DNA of 64,000 bases from Candidatus Scalindua sp. (GTDB lineage Bacteria; Planctomycetota; Brocadiia; Brocadiales; Scalinduaceae), in the NCBI GenBank assembly GCA_031316155.1, contig JALDRB010000006.1:62001-126000 (forward strand), given 5' to 3'. Both the position numbers and the translations under genes were made by a program. Positions 34,954 through 43,190 of the stretch are shown here, one piece after another. Position 1 is the first letter of the stretch, and every line of letters begins with the position of its first letter. The notes under the pieces were generated by a model. It saw nothing but the letters and a program-made list of their open reading frames with translations. It had not been told where the DNA came from and ran no database searches.

Positions 34954-35385
34954 TTGGGGCTAGACCTTATGCAAGCGGTTATGAAAGATCTTGAAAACTT
35001 TACTCAACCGATCACCGAAAATGTATTTGATGAAATTAACAAGTGGTTCATGAAATTCGTAAATTTTTTCCTTCTTATCCGACCGAGTAACAACAAAATT
35101 AGTTATAGTCGATTGAATCAAAAAGAGCAGTCGCAATTTCAAAGTATGTTTATAAGAGGCGCAGGCCAGATATTTCATATGCATTGTTGTTCAAGGATAA
35201 AAAATATTGTAAATTATCGCAAGAATATTGATCCAAATGATTTATATGATATGTTGCAGCTTATATTACTACGGGACGTGAATCGCTTGTTCGTAACAAA
35301 CGATAAATCCTTTTTTCAATACAAAACTGTTGATTCTACAATCCAACGTGTAGTTTATTGGAATAAATTTCGTAAACATATTTAA
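34954..35385 (+). CDS. Hypothetical protein, PIN-like C-terminus
   Basis: A 143-residue frame starting at a TTG without a good Shine-Dalgarno sequence. The last 60 residues (DPNDLYDMLQLILLRDVNRL, then LFVTNDKSFFQY) resemble the end of PIN-like nuclease domains, where the second and third acidic residues lie in such D-x-x-x and T-x-D-x-x-F patterns. The N-terminal half is not recognisable, so this may be a truncated remnant next to the broken IS element. Confidence 0.4.
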   Translation: MGLDLMQAVMKDLENFTQPITENVFDEINKWFMKFVNFFLLIRPSNNKISYSRLNQKEQSQFQSMFIRGAGQIFHMHCCSRIKNIVNYRKNIDPNDLYDMLQLILLRDVNRLFVTNDKSFFQYKTVDSTIQRVVYWNKFRKHI

Positions 35386-35803
35386 TAAAGTCAAGAATTA
35401 GAGACTTTGATTTATTGTCAGATACTTATTTTTAGTAGAGACATCGACCATTAAAAAGTGATATACCTAACAAGTAATGAAACAAGCATTATGAAGTTGA
35501 AGTTTAGGGAATCTGAAATACACTAAACTGCAAAGAGGCACAAATATTCTTATGAAGAAACAGAACTTATGCACCTTAAAAAATAATGTGAATTCAAAAA
35601 GGCTTTCTCTATAAAGACCAATATCTAATTCTCGATTTTCGAGCTTTGTTGCCAGTTTCAATGAAGGTTTCAGCACAATACAGTTTTCCATTTTTTTGAC
35701 AAAAGATGAGTTTTTGAGGTGCCAAATTGTTACCTCAAAAATAGTGGGGAGAAGATACTTACCTTATGCTTGTCCAGATGCTACATAAATTTATGCGAAT
35801 TTT
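35386..35803. other. Spacer without recognised features
   Basis: About 420 bases between the PIN-like frame and repeat B3. A minus-strand frame at 35467-35691 has no protein-like features. I see nothing else. Confidence 0.4.
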
Positions 35804-35909
35804 AAAATCATGTTTTATGTGCGATAGCACATGCCCAAAATGGCGTGAAGCGACGACCTGGATGTCGTTGTAGCCATTTTGGAAGAGTAGTGCAGGATGC
35901 ATTGCTCGT
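35804..35909 (+). repeat. Dispersed structured repeat, family B, copy B3
   Basis: Stem-loop 3 is GAGTAGTGC / GCATTGCTC with loop AGGAT. Compared with B2, paired positions differ on both sides of the stem yet remain paired. It ends 6 bases before the ATG of the MutY-like gene. Confidence 0.85.
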
Positions 35910-35915
35910 AACATT

Positions 35916-36758
35916 ATGACTGAACAGGGAAAATCAAACAAAATACAAACACCTTCAACTGTCAGTAAATTTCAACAGGAGATATATTCTCACTATCAGG
36001 AACATGGACGTAATCTTCCCTGGAGGAAGACACATGATCCATATTGCATCGTCGTTTCAGAAATTATGCTTCAGCAGACCCAGGTGCAGAGGGTAATGGA
36101 AAAGTATGGAAAATTTACCAGACAATTCCCGGATTTTTCTTCGCTTGCAAGGGCACCCTTAAAGAAGGTTCTCAGCGAATGGCAGGGATTAGGCTATAAC
36201 CGGCGGGCGATTGCCCTGAAACAGATTGCCCGGAAAGTTGTTGACGAATTTGACGGTAATCTTCCCTCATCCGTAGAGACGCTTACATCATTTCCCGGGA
36301 TAGGAAAGGCGACCGCCGGTGCAGTTGCAGCCTTTGCGTTTTATCAACCTGTTGTCTTTATTGAGACAAACATCCGGAGGGTATACATTCACACTTTTTT
36401 TCATGGCTGGGAGAATATAAAAGATACCGAAATTCTTCCCATGGTACGGAATACTCTTGATACTTCAAATCCACGGGAGTGGTATTATGCACTTATGGAT
36501 TATGGGGTAATGATAAAGGAAAAATATGAAAACCCGAACAGGAGAAGTGCTCACTACAACAAACAGTCACCTTTCGAGGGGTCTAACAGACAGATTCGAG
36601 GAATGATACTCAAATTGCTCATCCGGGAATCATCAGTTTCTGAAAACGAGATTGTGCAAAAAATTCACCCTGATGAGGGCAGAATAAGAACCGTTCTTAC
36701 GCAACTGGTAAGTGAAGGTTTTATCAATAAGAGGGGAGGAAAGGTTTCATTAGCGTAG
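35916..36758 (+). CDS. MutY-like HhH-GPD DNA glycosylase without Fe-S cluster
   Basis: A 280-residue base-excision-repair glycosylase of the HhH-GPD superfamily. The MutY-like start LPWRKTHDPYCIVVSEIMLQ includes the general-acid position E49. The helix-hairpin-helix is SFPGIGKATAGAVAAFA. The catalytic Asp position in the VxTNxxR motif is Glu here (E150, VVFIETNIRR). The four-cysteine cluster loop is absent, replaced by NPNRRSAHYNKQ. The C-terminal 60 residues look like a winged helix (ENEIVQKIHPDEGRIRTVLT), not the MutY NUDIX-like domain. I associate these traits with a distinct short subfamily, so a loss-of-function reading is not favoured. Substrate base unknown. Confidence 0.8.
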   Translation: MTEQGKSNKIQTPSTVSKFQQEIYSHYQEHGRNLPWRKTHDPYCIVVSEIMLQQTQVQRVMEKYGKFTRQFPDFSSLARAPLKKVLSEWQGLGYNRRAIALKQIARKVVDEFDGNLPSSVETLTSFPGIGKATAGAVAAFAFYQPVVFIETNIRRVYIHTFFHGWENIKDTEILPMVRNTLDTSNPREWYYALMDYGVMIKEKYENPNRRSAHYNKQSPFEGSNRQIRGMILKLLIRESSVSENEIVQKIHPDEGRIRTVLTQLVSEGFINKRGGKVSLA

Positions 36759-37140
36759 GGTTAAAAAATAAAAAGAGAACCCGTTATTACTTCGTTACTA
36801 TCTGTAGTGATAAGTTTTAATTCAACATTCGTACACTCAAAAAGCCTGAATTACCGGATTTAACTGCAAACAACAGAGTTATGGCAAATCCTGTAAAACT
36901 GATTTTTTTCTGTTTTATCAATGCAGTTGTATTGGTTCCTAAACATTGCCCTTGTACAGGTAACAATGATGTTTTTTTAATGAGTGTACTGGCATACGTG
37001 TTGCTTTCATACTAGATAGAAAAAAATAGTGCAAAATTATCGAAACCGGTTATGATAGAAATAACGAGAAAGGAATTATTTAGCAGGCGGAAGAGCGAAT
37101 AATAATCTGAAAACATCGATAGAACGTATTGGGATGTAAA
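36759..37140. other. Leader region of the etf gene
   Basis: A 380-base spacer. A weak hairpin GGGTT...GAACCC follows the glycosylase stop codon. Promoter elements for the etfBA gene are presumably here, but none is convincing. Confidence 0.4.
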
Positions 37141-39225
37141 ATGACCAATTATATTGTTACAGTTAAACAGGTCCCTGACATAACGCAGATAACGGGTAAC
37201 GCTTTTAATCCTGAAACAGGTACCTTGAAACGGGGAGTACTGCCCAGTGTTATAAACAAACTCGATGCAGACGCCCTCGCATTTGCTAACAAATTGAGAA
37301 CCCTGTCACCCGGTAAAATCATCTGTCTGACAATGGGGCCTCCCATGTCCGAAGAAGTTCTGGTCTATTCGTTGAGCCGATGTGCTGATTCTGCTGTGCT
37401 CCTTACCGATAGAGCATTAGGAGGTGCGGATACACCCGCTACAGCGAATCCCTTAGCATATGCGATAAAGAAGATAGCGAAAAACATGTTCAACGGAAGC
37501 GATGACTATATTGTGATATCAGGGATGCAATCGGTTGATGGAGATACCGCTCAGGTACCTGCACAAATAGCAGAAGAGCTGCAAATACCTTGTATAGCGT
37601 ATGCAACGGAGGTTAAAATTGCTGAAGGTAAGTTCCAAATCGAGAAAATCGTTGCCGGTGGCAACCAGTGGGTAAGTCCTAAACGGTTACCCTGTGTAGT
37701 AACCGTTGCTAATTACGAATACCCGTTGTTTGCATCATTTCAGCGCTCACGATTAGCTAAGAAATTTGCCATTACCAACTGGGCTCTTGAGGACATATCG
37801 CCTACGTTATATGGGTATGATGGTTCCAAAACACGAGTTACGAGAGTTTTTCCACCACCCAAGAGTTCAAGAAAAAATAGAGAGGTTAATAATATCGATG
37901 AGTTTATTGCAGATTTGCTGAGTGATTTTAAAAAAGGAAGTGCCGGTGCCGCTCTACAAGCTGAAGAAGCGGATTACATAGTTCCTACGGAAAGAGAAGG
38001 GGGTACATTCCAGCGTATTTTTGAAAGTACTGATAAGGAGTGTGAGGCGTTTAAGCAAGTTGCACAAGCCCTTTCTGCGCTAAACATCACCAGTGTAGAA
38101 CAACTTGATGAATCTCTTGTTGACACGATTCAAGAACATCTTCAAAAGAAACTGACAAAAAAGGCAATACAAGAAATGTTCGAAGGATATAAGGTTACCG
38201 AGCCCAGTTATAGCGGTGATGTCTGGGTAGTTGCGGAACATGATGCTGAAAAGACGAATGATGTTACTTTTGAACTCCTTGGGAAAGCTTCTCATCTGGC
38301 AAAATTACTGGGTCTCAGGGTTGGAGTGGTACTTGCAGGGTATAAATGCGGACATATGGCAAATGACCTTATTGCTGCAGGTGCCGACGATGTTTACCTG
38401 ATTGAAGATGCGTTACTGGAAGATTTCAGGCCTGTTCCTTATCGAAAAGTTGTCGCTGATGTGTTAAAAAAATACGATCCTCAAATTGTTCTCTTTGGTG
38501 CAACACCTCAGGGAAGAGTCCTGGCACCCATGGTTGCATATCGTCTCGGTTGCGGACTAACGGCTGACTGTACCGCGTTGGATATCCGGGACAATACAAA
38601 ACGGGGAGCCGTCGGGATATTAATGCAGACTCGCCCGGCACTGGGTGGTAATATAATGGCTACAATTATCACAAAAGATTCAAGAATACAAATGGCTACA
38701 GCGAGACCCGGAGTAATGAAGAGAATCCAAACTGACAATTCCAGAAAAGGGAATATCATAGAGCATAGCATAAAGGTGGAGGATTCTGACATTGAGTATG
38801 ACATTGTGAGTACTGAATTGGGTAGTGAAAGTACAAATCTTACTACCGCAGATGTTATTGTTTCAGGGGGTAAAGGGCTCAGGAACAGAGATAATTTTGA
38901 TAAGCTTGTGAGGAATTTGGCATCGGTGATGAGGAAAAAACTCAATTGTCAGGTTGAACACGGGGCATCAAGAGCAGCAGTGGAACAAGGCTTTGTCGGC
39001 CGTACCCACCAGGTTGGGCAAACCGGGACTTCTGTCAGTCCTAAACTGTATATTGCTCTTGGGATTTCCGGAGCTATCCAGCACTTAATCGGTATTGAAA
39101 ATGCCGGAATAATTGTAGCCGTTAATTCTGATCCGCAGGCACCCATATTCAAGCATTCAGATTATTACATTGTTGGAAACGCAGAAGAGATTGTCCCAAA
39201 AATCACTGCAGCGTTAAGAGACTGA
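37141..39225 (+). CDS. Electron transfer flavoprotein, EtfB-EtfA fusion
   Basis: A 694-residue fusion of both ETF subunits in the order beta-alpha. Residues 1-260 are EtfB (TVKQVPDITQITGNAFNPETG, GGADTPATA, SGMQSVDGDTAQVPAQIAEE, nucleotide- or FAD-binding). A linker of about 100 residues follows. Residues 360-694 are EtfA, with DVWVVAEHD, AGADDVYLIEDALL and the FAD-binding C-terminus (RPALGGNIMATI; GRTHQVGQTGTSVSPKLYIA; ISGAIQHLIGI). ETF carries electrons from dehydrogenases to ETF:quinone oxidoreductase, encoded next. The DGDTAQV segment also occurs in bifurcating ETFs, but this does not prove bifurcation. The start is the ATG at 37141; a TTG 12 bases earlier is less likely. Confidence 0.9.
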   Translation: MTNYIVTVKQVPDITQITGNAFNPETGTLKRGVLPSVINKLDADALAFANKLRTLSPGKIICLTMGPPMSEEVLVYSLSRCADSAVLLTDRALGGADTPATANPLAYAIKKIAKNMFNGSDDYIVISGMQSVDGDTAQVPAQIAEELQIPCIAYATEVKIAEGKFQIEKIVAGGNQWVSPKRLPCVVTVANYEYPLFASFQRSRLAKKFAITNWALEDISPTLYGYDGSKTRVTRVFPPPKSSRKNREVNNIDEFIADLLSDFKKGSAGAALQAEEADYIVPTEREGGTFQRIFESTDKECEAFKQVAQALSALNITSVEQLDESLVDTIQEHLQKKLTKKAIQEMFEGYKVTEPSYSGDVWVVAEHDAEKTNDVTFELLGKASHLAKLLGLRVGVVLAGYKCGHMANDLIAAGADDVYLIEDALLEDFRPVPYRKVVADVLKKYDPQIVLFGATPQGRVLAPMVAYRLGCGLTADCTALDIRDNTKRGAVGILMQTRPALGGNIMATIITKDSRIQMATARPGVMKRIQTDNSRKGNIIEHSIKVEDSDIEYDIVSTELGSESTNLTTADVIVSGGKGLRNRDNFDKLVRNLASVMRKKLNCQVEHGASRAAVEQGFVGRTHQVGQTGTSVSPKLYIALGISGAIQHLIGIENAGIIVAVNSDPQAPIFKHSDYYIVGNAEEIVPKITAALRD

Positions 39226-39364
39226 TATACTTCAACCGATTTGGTTTTCGGTTTTACTGGAAACCAAATCTTGGTGAAGGTATCCCCGGACAAAAAACGC
39301 CGAGGACTTTACTCGCACAATTTTATCTCGGATTTTATCCGAAAATTATTATGAGATAAGTATA
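39226..39364 (-). repeat. MITE-like repeat, family C, copy C2 (reversed)
   Basis: A full 139-bp copy from TATACT to AGTATA, in reverse orientation. It begins at the base after the etfBA stop codon. Together with C3, in the other orientation, it brackets the ETF-quinone oxidoreductase and FMN-protein genes. Confidence 0.75.
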
Positions 39365-39411
39365 AACAGACGATTGAAGAATTTTACATGTAAAAGCAAT
39401 CTTAAACAGTT

Positions 39412-41106
39412 ATGGAGAGAAAAGAAAAAGAGTACACACATGTTTCTATCTTAGTGGTTGGTGCCGGGCCCGCCGGTCTGGCTGCTGCAATTGCGGCAAA
39501 AAGCGCAAATAAAGAGATAGACATAGTGGTTCTAGAAAAAGCTGAGGCAGCAGGAAATCACAATCTTTCAGGTGCTGTTCTGGAAACTGTATCCTTAAAG
39601 CGGTTACTTGATGAGTCCGGGTTCGACTGGCAGACCATAAAAGGTGCGGATACTCTTCTCGAAAGGGGTGTTAAAGACGACGATGTACTGTTTTTTTTGG
39701 GAAAACAGCTTTCTGTTAATATATCTCCGCTCATTACGATTGGCAGGAAACTGGGACTCTCTTTTGGTCAAATGTGTAATGAAGGAAATTCCATAGTTTC
39801 AATAAGTAAGTTGACAAAAATTCTTGGTGAAATCGCCGTGTCATTAGGCGTAGAAATTTATACAGGCTTTGGTGCGAAGGAAATCTTATACGATAGGGAC
39901 GGAAAGAAAATTAATGGAATTAAACTTGTTGATCAGGGCCTCGACAAAGAGAGAAATCCTCAACCCAATTACGTTAAGGGTGAAACGATTACGGCGGATG
40001 TTGTAATCCTTGCCGAAGGAACGGATGGACTTGTCACTGAAGATCTTGTTGCAAAGGCTGGTCTTAAACGGAAGAACAATCAGGTATTTTCTGTCAGTGT
40101 TAAAGAACTCATCAGAGTAAGTAAAAAGCAGTATCAATTGTTTGGTGATAACCGGGTAGTTCACACGATGGGATATCCATTATGGTCACCGGTATTCGGA
40201 CCTGCTATCTTTGGTGGTGGATTCGCGTATAGCTATGGCGATAATGAAATTGCTGTTGGCATAATTGTTGGAGCCGACTGGAAGTATTATAACTTTAATC
40301 CGCAAAAAGCTTTCGAGAATTTTAAACAGCACACTTTTATCCGGCAGTTTGTCGATGGGGGAGAAGTTATTGAAGCTGGTGTAAAGATGATACCCGAAGG
40401 CGGATACTATGCAGTACCCCGTTATCTGCAGCAAGATACAAACGGAAAGAACCTCAACACTGTCGGTTACAAGAATGTCATGATAACTGGTGACAGTGCC
40501 GGCTTTGTAAACATGAATAAGATAAAAGGGCTCCACAATGCTATAGAGTCCGGATCGCTTGCAGGCAAAGTGGCAATTCAGTGTATGCAAAATCCGGAAA
40601 AGGCTGCTCAAGTCTATACTGGCATGTTGGAATACAGTTCAGTAATGGATGAGATGAAGTCTGCGAAAAATCTCCGTGCAATAATAGCAAGATTTGGCCA
40701 GACAATCGGTTATCCTTTATCGATCGTGGGCAACTATCTTCCCGTGTTCTCCATGGAAGAAGATTATAAAGCTATGACCTCCGATGAGTTTACCTTTGAT
40801 ATTCCCGGAGAATATGACAAATCGACCTTTGTCTCATTAGCGGGTACCGAACACAGAGAAGAACAGCCTTCGCATCTCAGTATCTTAGATTCCAGTCTTT
40901 GTATCGATAAATGCGATTCTGCTTTTCAACGGGCCTGCATTACGTTTTGTCCTGCCGGAGTATATGAGAAGATTGGTATTAATACCCATCCAGCTAACCC
41001 CTCGAATTGTGTTCACTGTAAGACATGCCAGAGAAAGTGTCCATTTGACAATATCAGATGGACTGTACCCGAAGGGAACGGTGGTCCCAAGTACAAACAA
41101 ATGTAA
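39412..41106 (+). CDS. Electron transfer flavoprotein:quinone oxidoreductase (FixC-FixX fused)
   Basis: A 564-residue ETF-QO. The FAD-binding start is LVVGAGPAGLAAAIAA; LSGAVLE and a GGGFAYSYGD region follow; ITGDSAGFVNMNKIKGLHNA is the second FAD/quinone motif. The C-terminal domain binds [4Fe-4S] (ITFCPAGVYE, then CVHCKTCQRKCPFDNIRWTV) and ends VPEGNGGPKYKQM. The enzyme moves electrons from ETF to the membrane quinone pool. An additional cysteine gives a C-x2-C-x2-C-x3-C-P pattern closer to FixX than to mitochondrial ETF-QO. The gene follows etfBA with only repeat C2 between, so the two probably form one unit. No good Shine-Dalgarno sequence before the ATG. Confidence 0.92.
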   Translation: MERKEKEYTHVSILVVGAGPAGLAAAIAAKSANKEIDIVVLEKAEAAGNHNLSGAVLETVSLKRLLDESGFDWQTIKGADTLLERGVKDDDVLFFLGKQLSVNISPLITIGRKLGLSFGQMCNEGNSIVSISKLTKILGEIAVSLGVEIYTGFGAKEILYDRDGKKINGIKLVDQGLDKERNPQPNYVKGETITADVVILAEGTDGLVTEDLVAKAGLKRKNNQVFSVSVKELIRVSKKQYQLFGDNRVVHTMGYPLWSPVFGPAIFGGGFAYSYGDNEIAVGIIVGADWKYYNFNPQKAFENFKQHTFIRQFVDGGEVIEAGVKMIPEGGYYAVPRYLQQDTNGKNLNTVGYKNVMITGDSAGFVNMNKIKGLHNAIESGSLAGKVAIQCMQNPEKAAQVYTGMLEYSSVMDEMKSAKNLRAIIARFGQTIGYPLSIVGNYLPVFSMEEDYKAMTSDEFTFDIPGEYDKSTFVSLAGTEHREEQPSHLSILDSSLCIDKCDSAFQRACITFCPAGVYEKIGINTHPANPSNCVHCKTCQRKCPFDNIRWTVPEGNGGPKYKQM

Positions 41107-41152
41107 CTCGTTTAACGTAATCTTCCAGAAAACCGCAGTTGAGAAGAAAATT

Positions 41153-41557
41153 ATGAAGCCGGAATTACTCAATGCAGCAGTGAAATTGGCAGAAAAGCTT
41201 GAGCATGTTTTTGTGGCGACTGCAGACTCCTCCGGGACACCTCACGTTGCTGCTGCGGGAGAGCTAAAACAGATGTCTAAAGACCACGTAACTGTATCCT
41301 CCTGGTTTTGTCCAGGTACCCTGGCTAATCTGGAGAATAACCGAAGAGTATCGATGGTAGTATGGGATGCTGAATCAGACAAGGGATATCAACTGCTTGG
41401 CCGGGTGGAAAAAGTGGAGGATATCGCCATATTGAATGGGTATTTACCAGAGATTGATGAAACCCAGGTCGTGCCACAAGTTGAAGAGAAATTACTCGTA
41501 CGCGTGGAAAAAATTATTGCTTTCAGTCACTCTCCGCACAGTGACCTTGAGGAATGA
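41153..41557 (+). CDS. Pyridoxamine 5'-phosphate oxidase-like FMN-binding protein
   Basis: A 134-residue split-barrel flavin-binding protein. LNAAVKLAEKLEHVFVATAD, TPHVAAAGELKQ, SSWFCPGTLANLENNRRVSM and the GYQLLGRVEKVED strand match the PNPOx-like family. The ATG at 41153 is chosen: it follows GAGAAG and begins the conserved part, whereas the frame extends upstream only through the end of the ETF-QO gene. It lies 46 bases after that gene and would be co-transcribed. Its reaction is unknown; many relatives reduce cofactors or simply store flavin. Confidence 0.8.
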   Translation: MKPELLNAAVKLAEKLEHVFVATADSSGTPHVAAAGELKQMSKDHVTVSSWFCPGTLANLENNRRVSMVVWDAESDKGYQLLGRVEKVEDIAILNGYLPEIDETQVVPQVEEKLLVRVEKIIAFSHSPHSDLEE

Positions 41558-41580
41558 GTTCTTCCTAAAAAAAAGAATTT

Positions 41581-41774
41581 TATACTCATCTCATAATGGA
41601 TTTCGGAAAAAATCCGAGATAAAATTGAGCGAGTAAACTTCTCGGTTTTTTTTGTCCGGGAATACCTTCACTAGGATTTGGTTTTCAGCCTACCCGGCCT
41701 GTCAGCCGTTCGCCAGCCCGACGAGCATTCTGGCGGGGACGGGTAAAACCGAAAACCAAATCGGTTTTAGTATA
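41581..41774 (+). repeat. MITE-like repeat, family C, copy C3, with hairpin insert
   Basis: The same TATACT...AGTATA ends and body as C1, but 55 bp longer. The difference is precisely positions 41689-41743 in the loop of the GGTTTTCAG / TAAAACC hairpin. The insert contains its own palindrome (GCCAGCCCG...CTGGCGGGG). Confidence 0.75.
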
Positions 41775-41789
41775 TCTATGCGATGAAAA

Positions 41790-43190
41790 ATGAATGGAAC
41801 AACACAAAAGTCGAAGGACGCACCATATTCTCGATCCGGTAGTAATTTTAATTGGGGACTCCATCCGCATGCTGAAAAGTTTCTGAAGAGAGAGGTACAG
41901 AAATTTTTGAGACGAAACTCCCTGGCAGAAAAACTTGCAGAAGAGATAGAAGAAAATACATCGACACATTTTTTTGACTGGATCGATCACATGGTAATTC
42001 CAGGAAAAAAAACAGACGCGAACAAGCTGAAACATGCAGGTTTTGAAAAGGCAGATACCTCTATACCAAACGATGCTGAGGTATATCAACTTGGGAAATC
42101 GACTTTCCCACCCATTCTTATATGTGAATCGAAAGTTCATGAACTTGCACTCAAACCTGAATATATTGATAACTTCCTTAAAAGACAGAAGATAAAAACT
42201 TCTGTTGAGGGGGCAAGATATTCACCCTATCGACGAGCAGTTATCCATGAAGAGCAGGGCCATATGCTGACGGCAGTTGAACGAAGAGGAACGTGTAAAT
42301 TTATATTTGAGAACGATAAAAGAGAGAGAGAAACATACAGGAACGCCTTGAAACTTCTTTCAAAAAGAGAAAGAGTATTTGATAATGAACGAAGAGGAAT
42401 ATTAGAAGTGGAGAAATTAATCAAAAACATTATTCAGACTCTTTCCCCAGCCCGTACTGCTGATGCCTTTTTCAGAGCCGAACGCATGTATTGGGAAAGA
42501 AAGAACAGTGTCGCTGAATATCAGCGAAAACGTCAGGATTTACATGGTCTGGGTTGGGGAAATCACGACCATCATACCTTTCGTTCATCACGAGAGAACT
42601 TTATCTATTTAATCAGGATATTTGAGCGGTTAGGGTTCATGTGCCGGGAGCGGTTTTTTGCGGGGGAAGAGGCTGGATGGGGTGCGCAATTACTTGAACA
42701 CCCTGATTGCAACATTGTTGTCTTTGCGGATGTAGATATAACAGAAGAGGAGAAAGATTTTGATTTTGCACATAAAGGATTGAAAAGAACAAAAAAGTTG
42801 GGTACTATCGGCATGTGGATTTCACTTCATGGGGAAAGTATACTGCAAAGCGGTATGCATCACATGGCGGCACGTTTTCATTTTACTAAATTACGGAGTG
42901 AACTCAAAAAAGCAGAGATCAGCATGATGAAACCGTTTTCTAACTTCACATTCCTTAAACAGGCATTTACTGAAGGAGAATATTGGAAGATTGAAAGAAA
43001 ACATCTTGATGCCCTTCGAAAAAGAGGAATCATCACTTCGGAGCAGTATAAAAGATTTTTACAAAATGGAGCAATAGGAAGTCATCTGGAAAATATACAG
43101 AGACGCCAGGGGTTTAAAGGTTTTAATCAGGATTCTGTCACGGCAATAATTCAGGCGACAGACCCGAGAAAACAAAAAGGAGTTAATTGA
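41790..43190 (+). CDS. Conserved-looking hypothetical protein coupled to an aminotransferase
   Basis: A 466-residue soluble protein I cannot assign. The first 70 residues are helical and charged. The middle has a long Arg/Glu/Lys-rich helical region (residues 180-250). Residues 265-360 are His- and acid-rich: WGNHDHHTFRSSRENF, LGFMCRERFFAGEEAGWGAQ, ADVDITEEEKDF, SGMHHMAARFHF. That layout recalls metal-binding VOC or DUF1338-like enzymes, but I do not assert it. The C-terminus is helical (ERKHLDALRKRGIITSEQYK). Its stop overlaps the start of the aminotransferase gene (TTGA), implying a shared function in amino acid or 2-oxoacid metabolism. Confidence 0.7.
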   Translation: MNGTTQKSKDAPYSRSGSNFNWGLHPHAEKFLKREVQKFLRRNSLAEKLAEEIEENTSTHFFDWIDHMVIPGKKTDANKLKHAGFEKADTSIPNDAEVYQLGKSTFPPILICESKVHELALKPEYIDNFLKRQKIKTSVEGARYSPYRRAVIHEEQGHMLTAVERRGTCKFIFENDKRERETYRNALKLLSKRERVFDNERRGILEVEKLIKNIIQTLSPARTADAFFRAERMYWERKNSVAEYQRKRQDLHGLGWGNHDHHTFRSSRENFIYLIRIFERLGFMCRERFFAGEEAGWGAQLLEHPDCNIVVFADVDITEEEKDFDFAHKGLKRTKKLGTIGMWISLHGESILQSGMHHMAARFHFTKLRSELKKAEISMMKPFSNFTFLKQAFTEGEYWKIERKHLDALRKRGIITSEQYKRFLQNGAIGSHLENIQRRQGFKGFNQDSVTAIIQATDPRKQKGVN

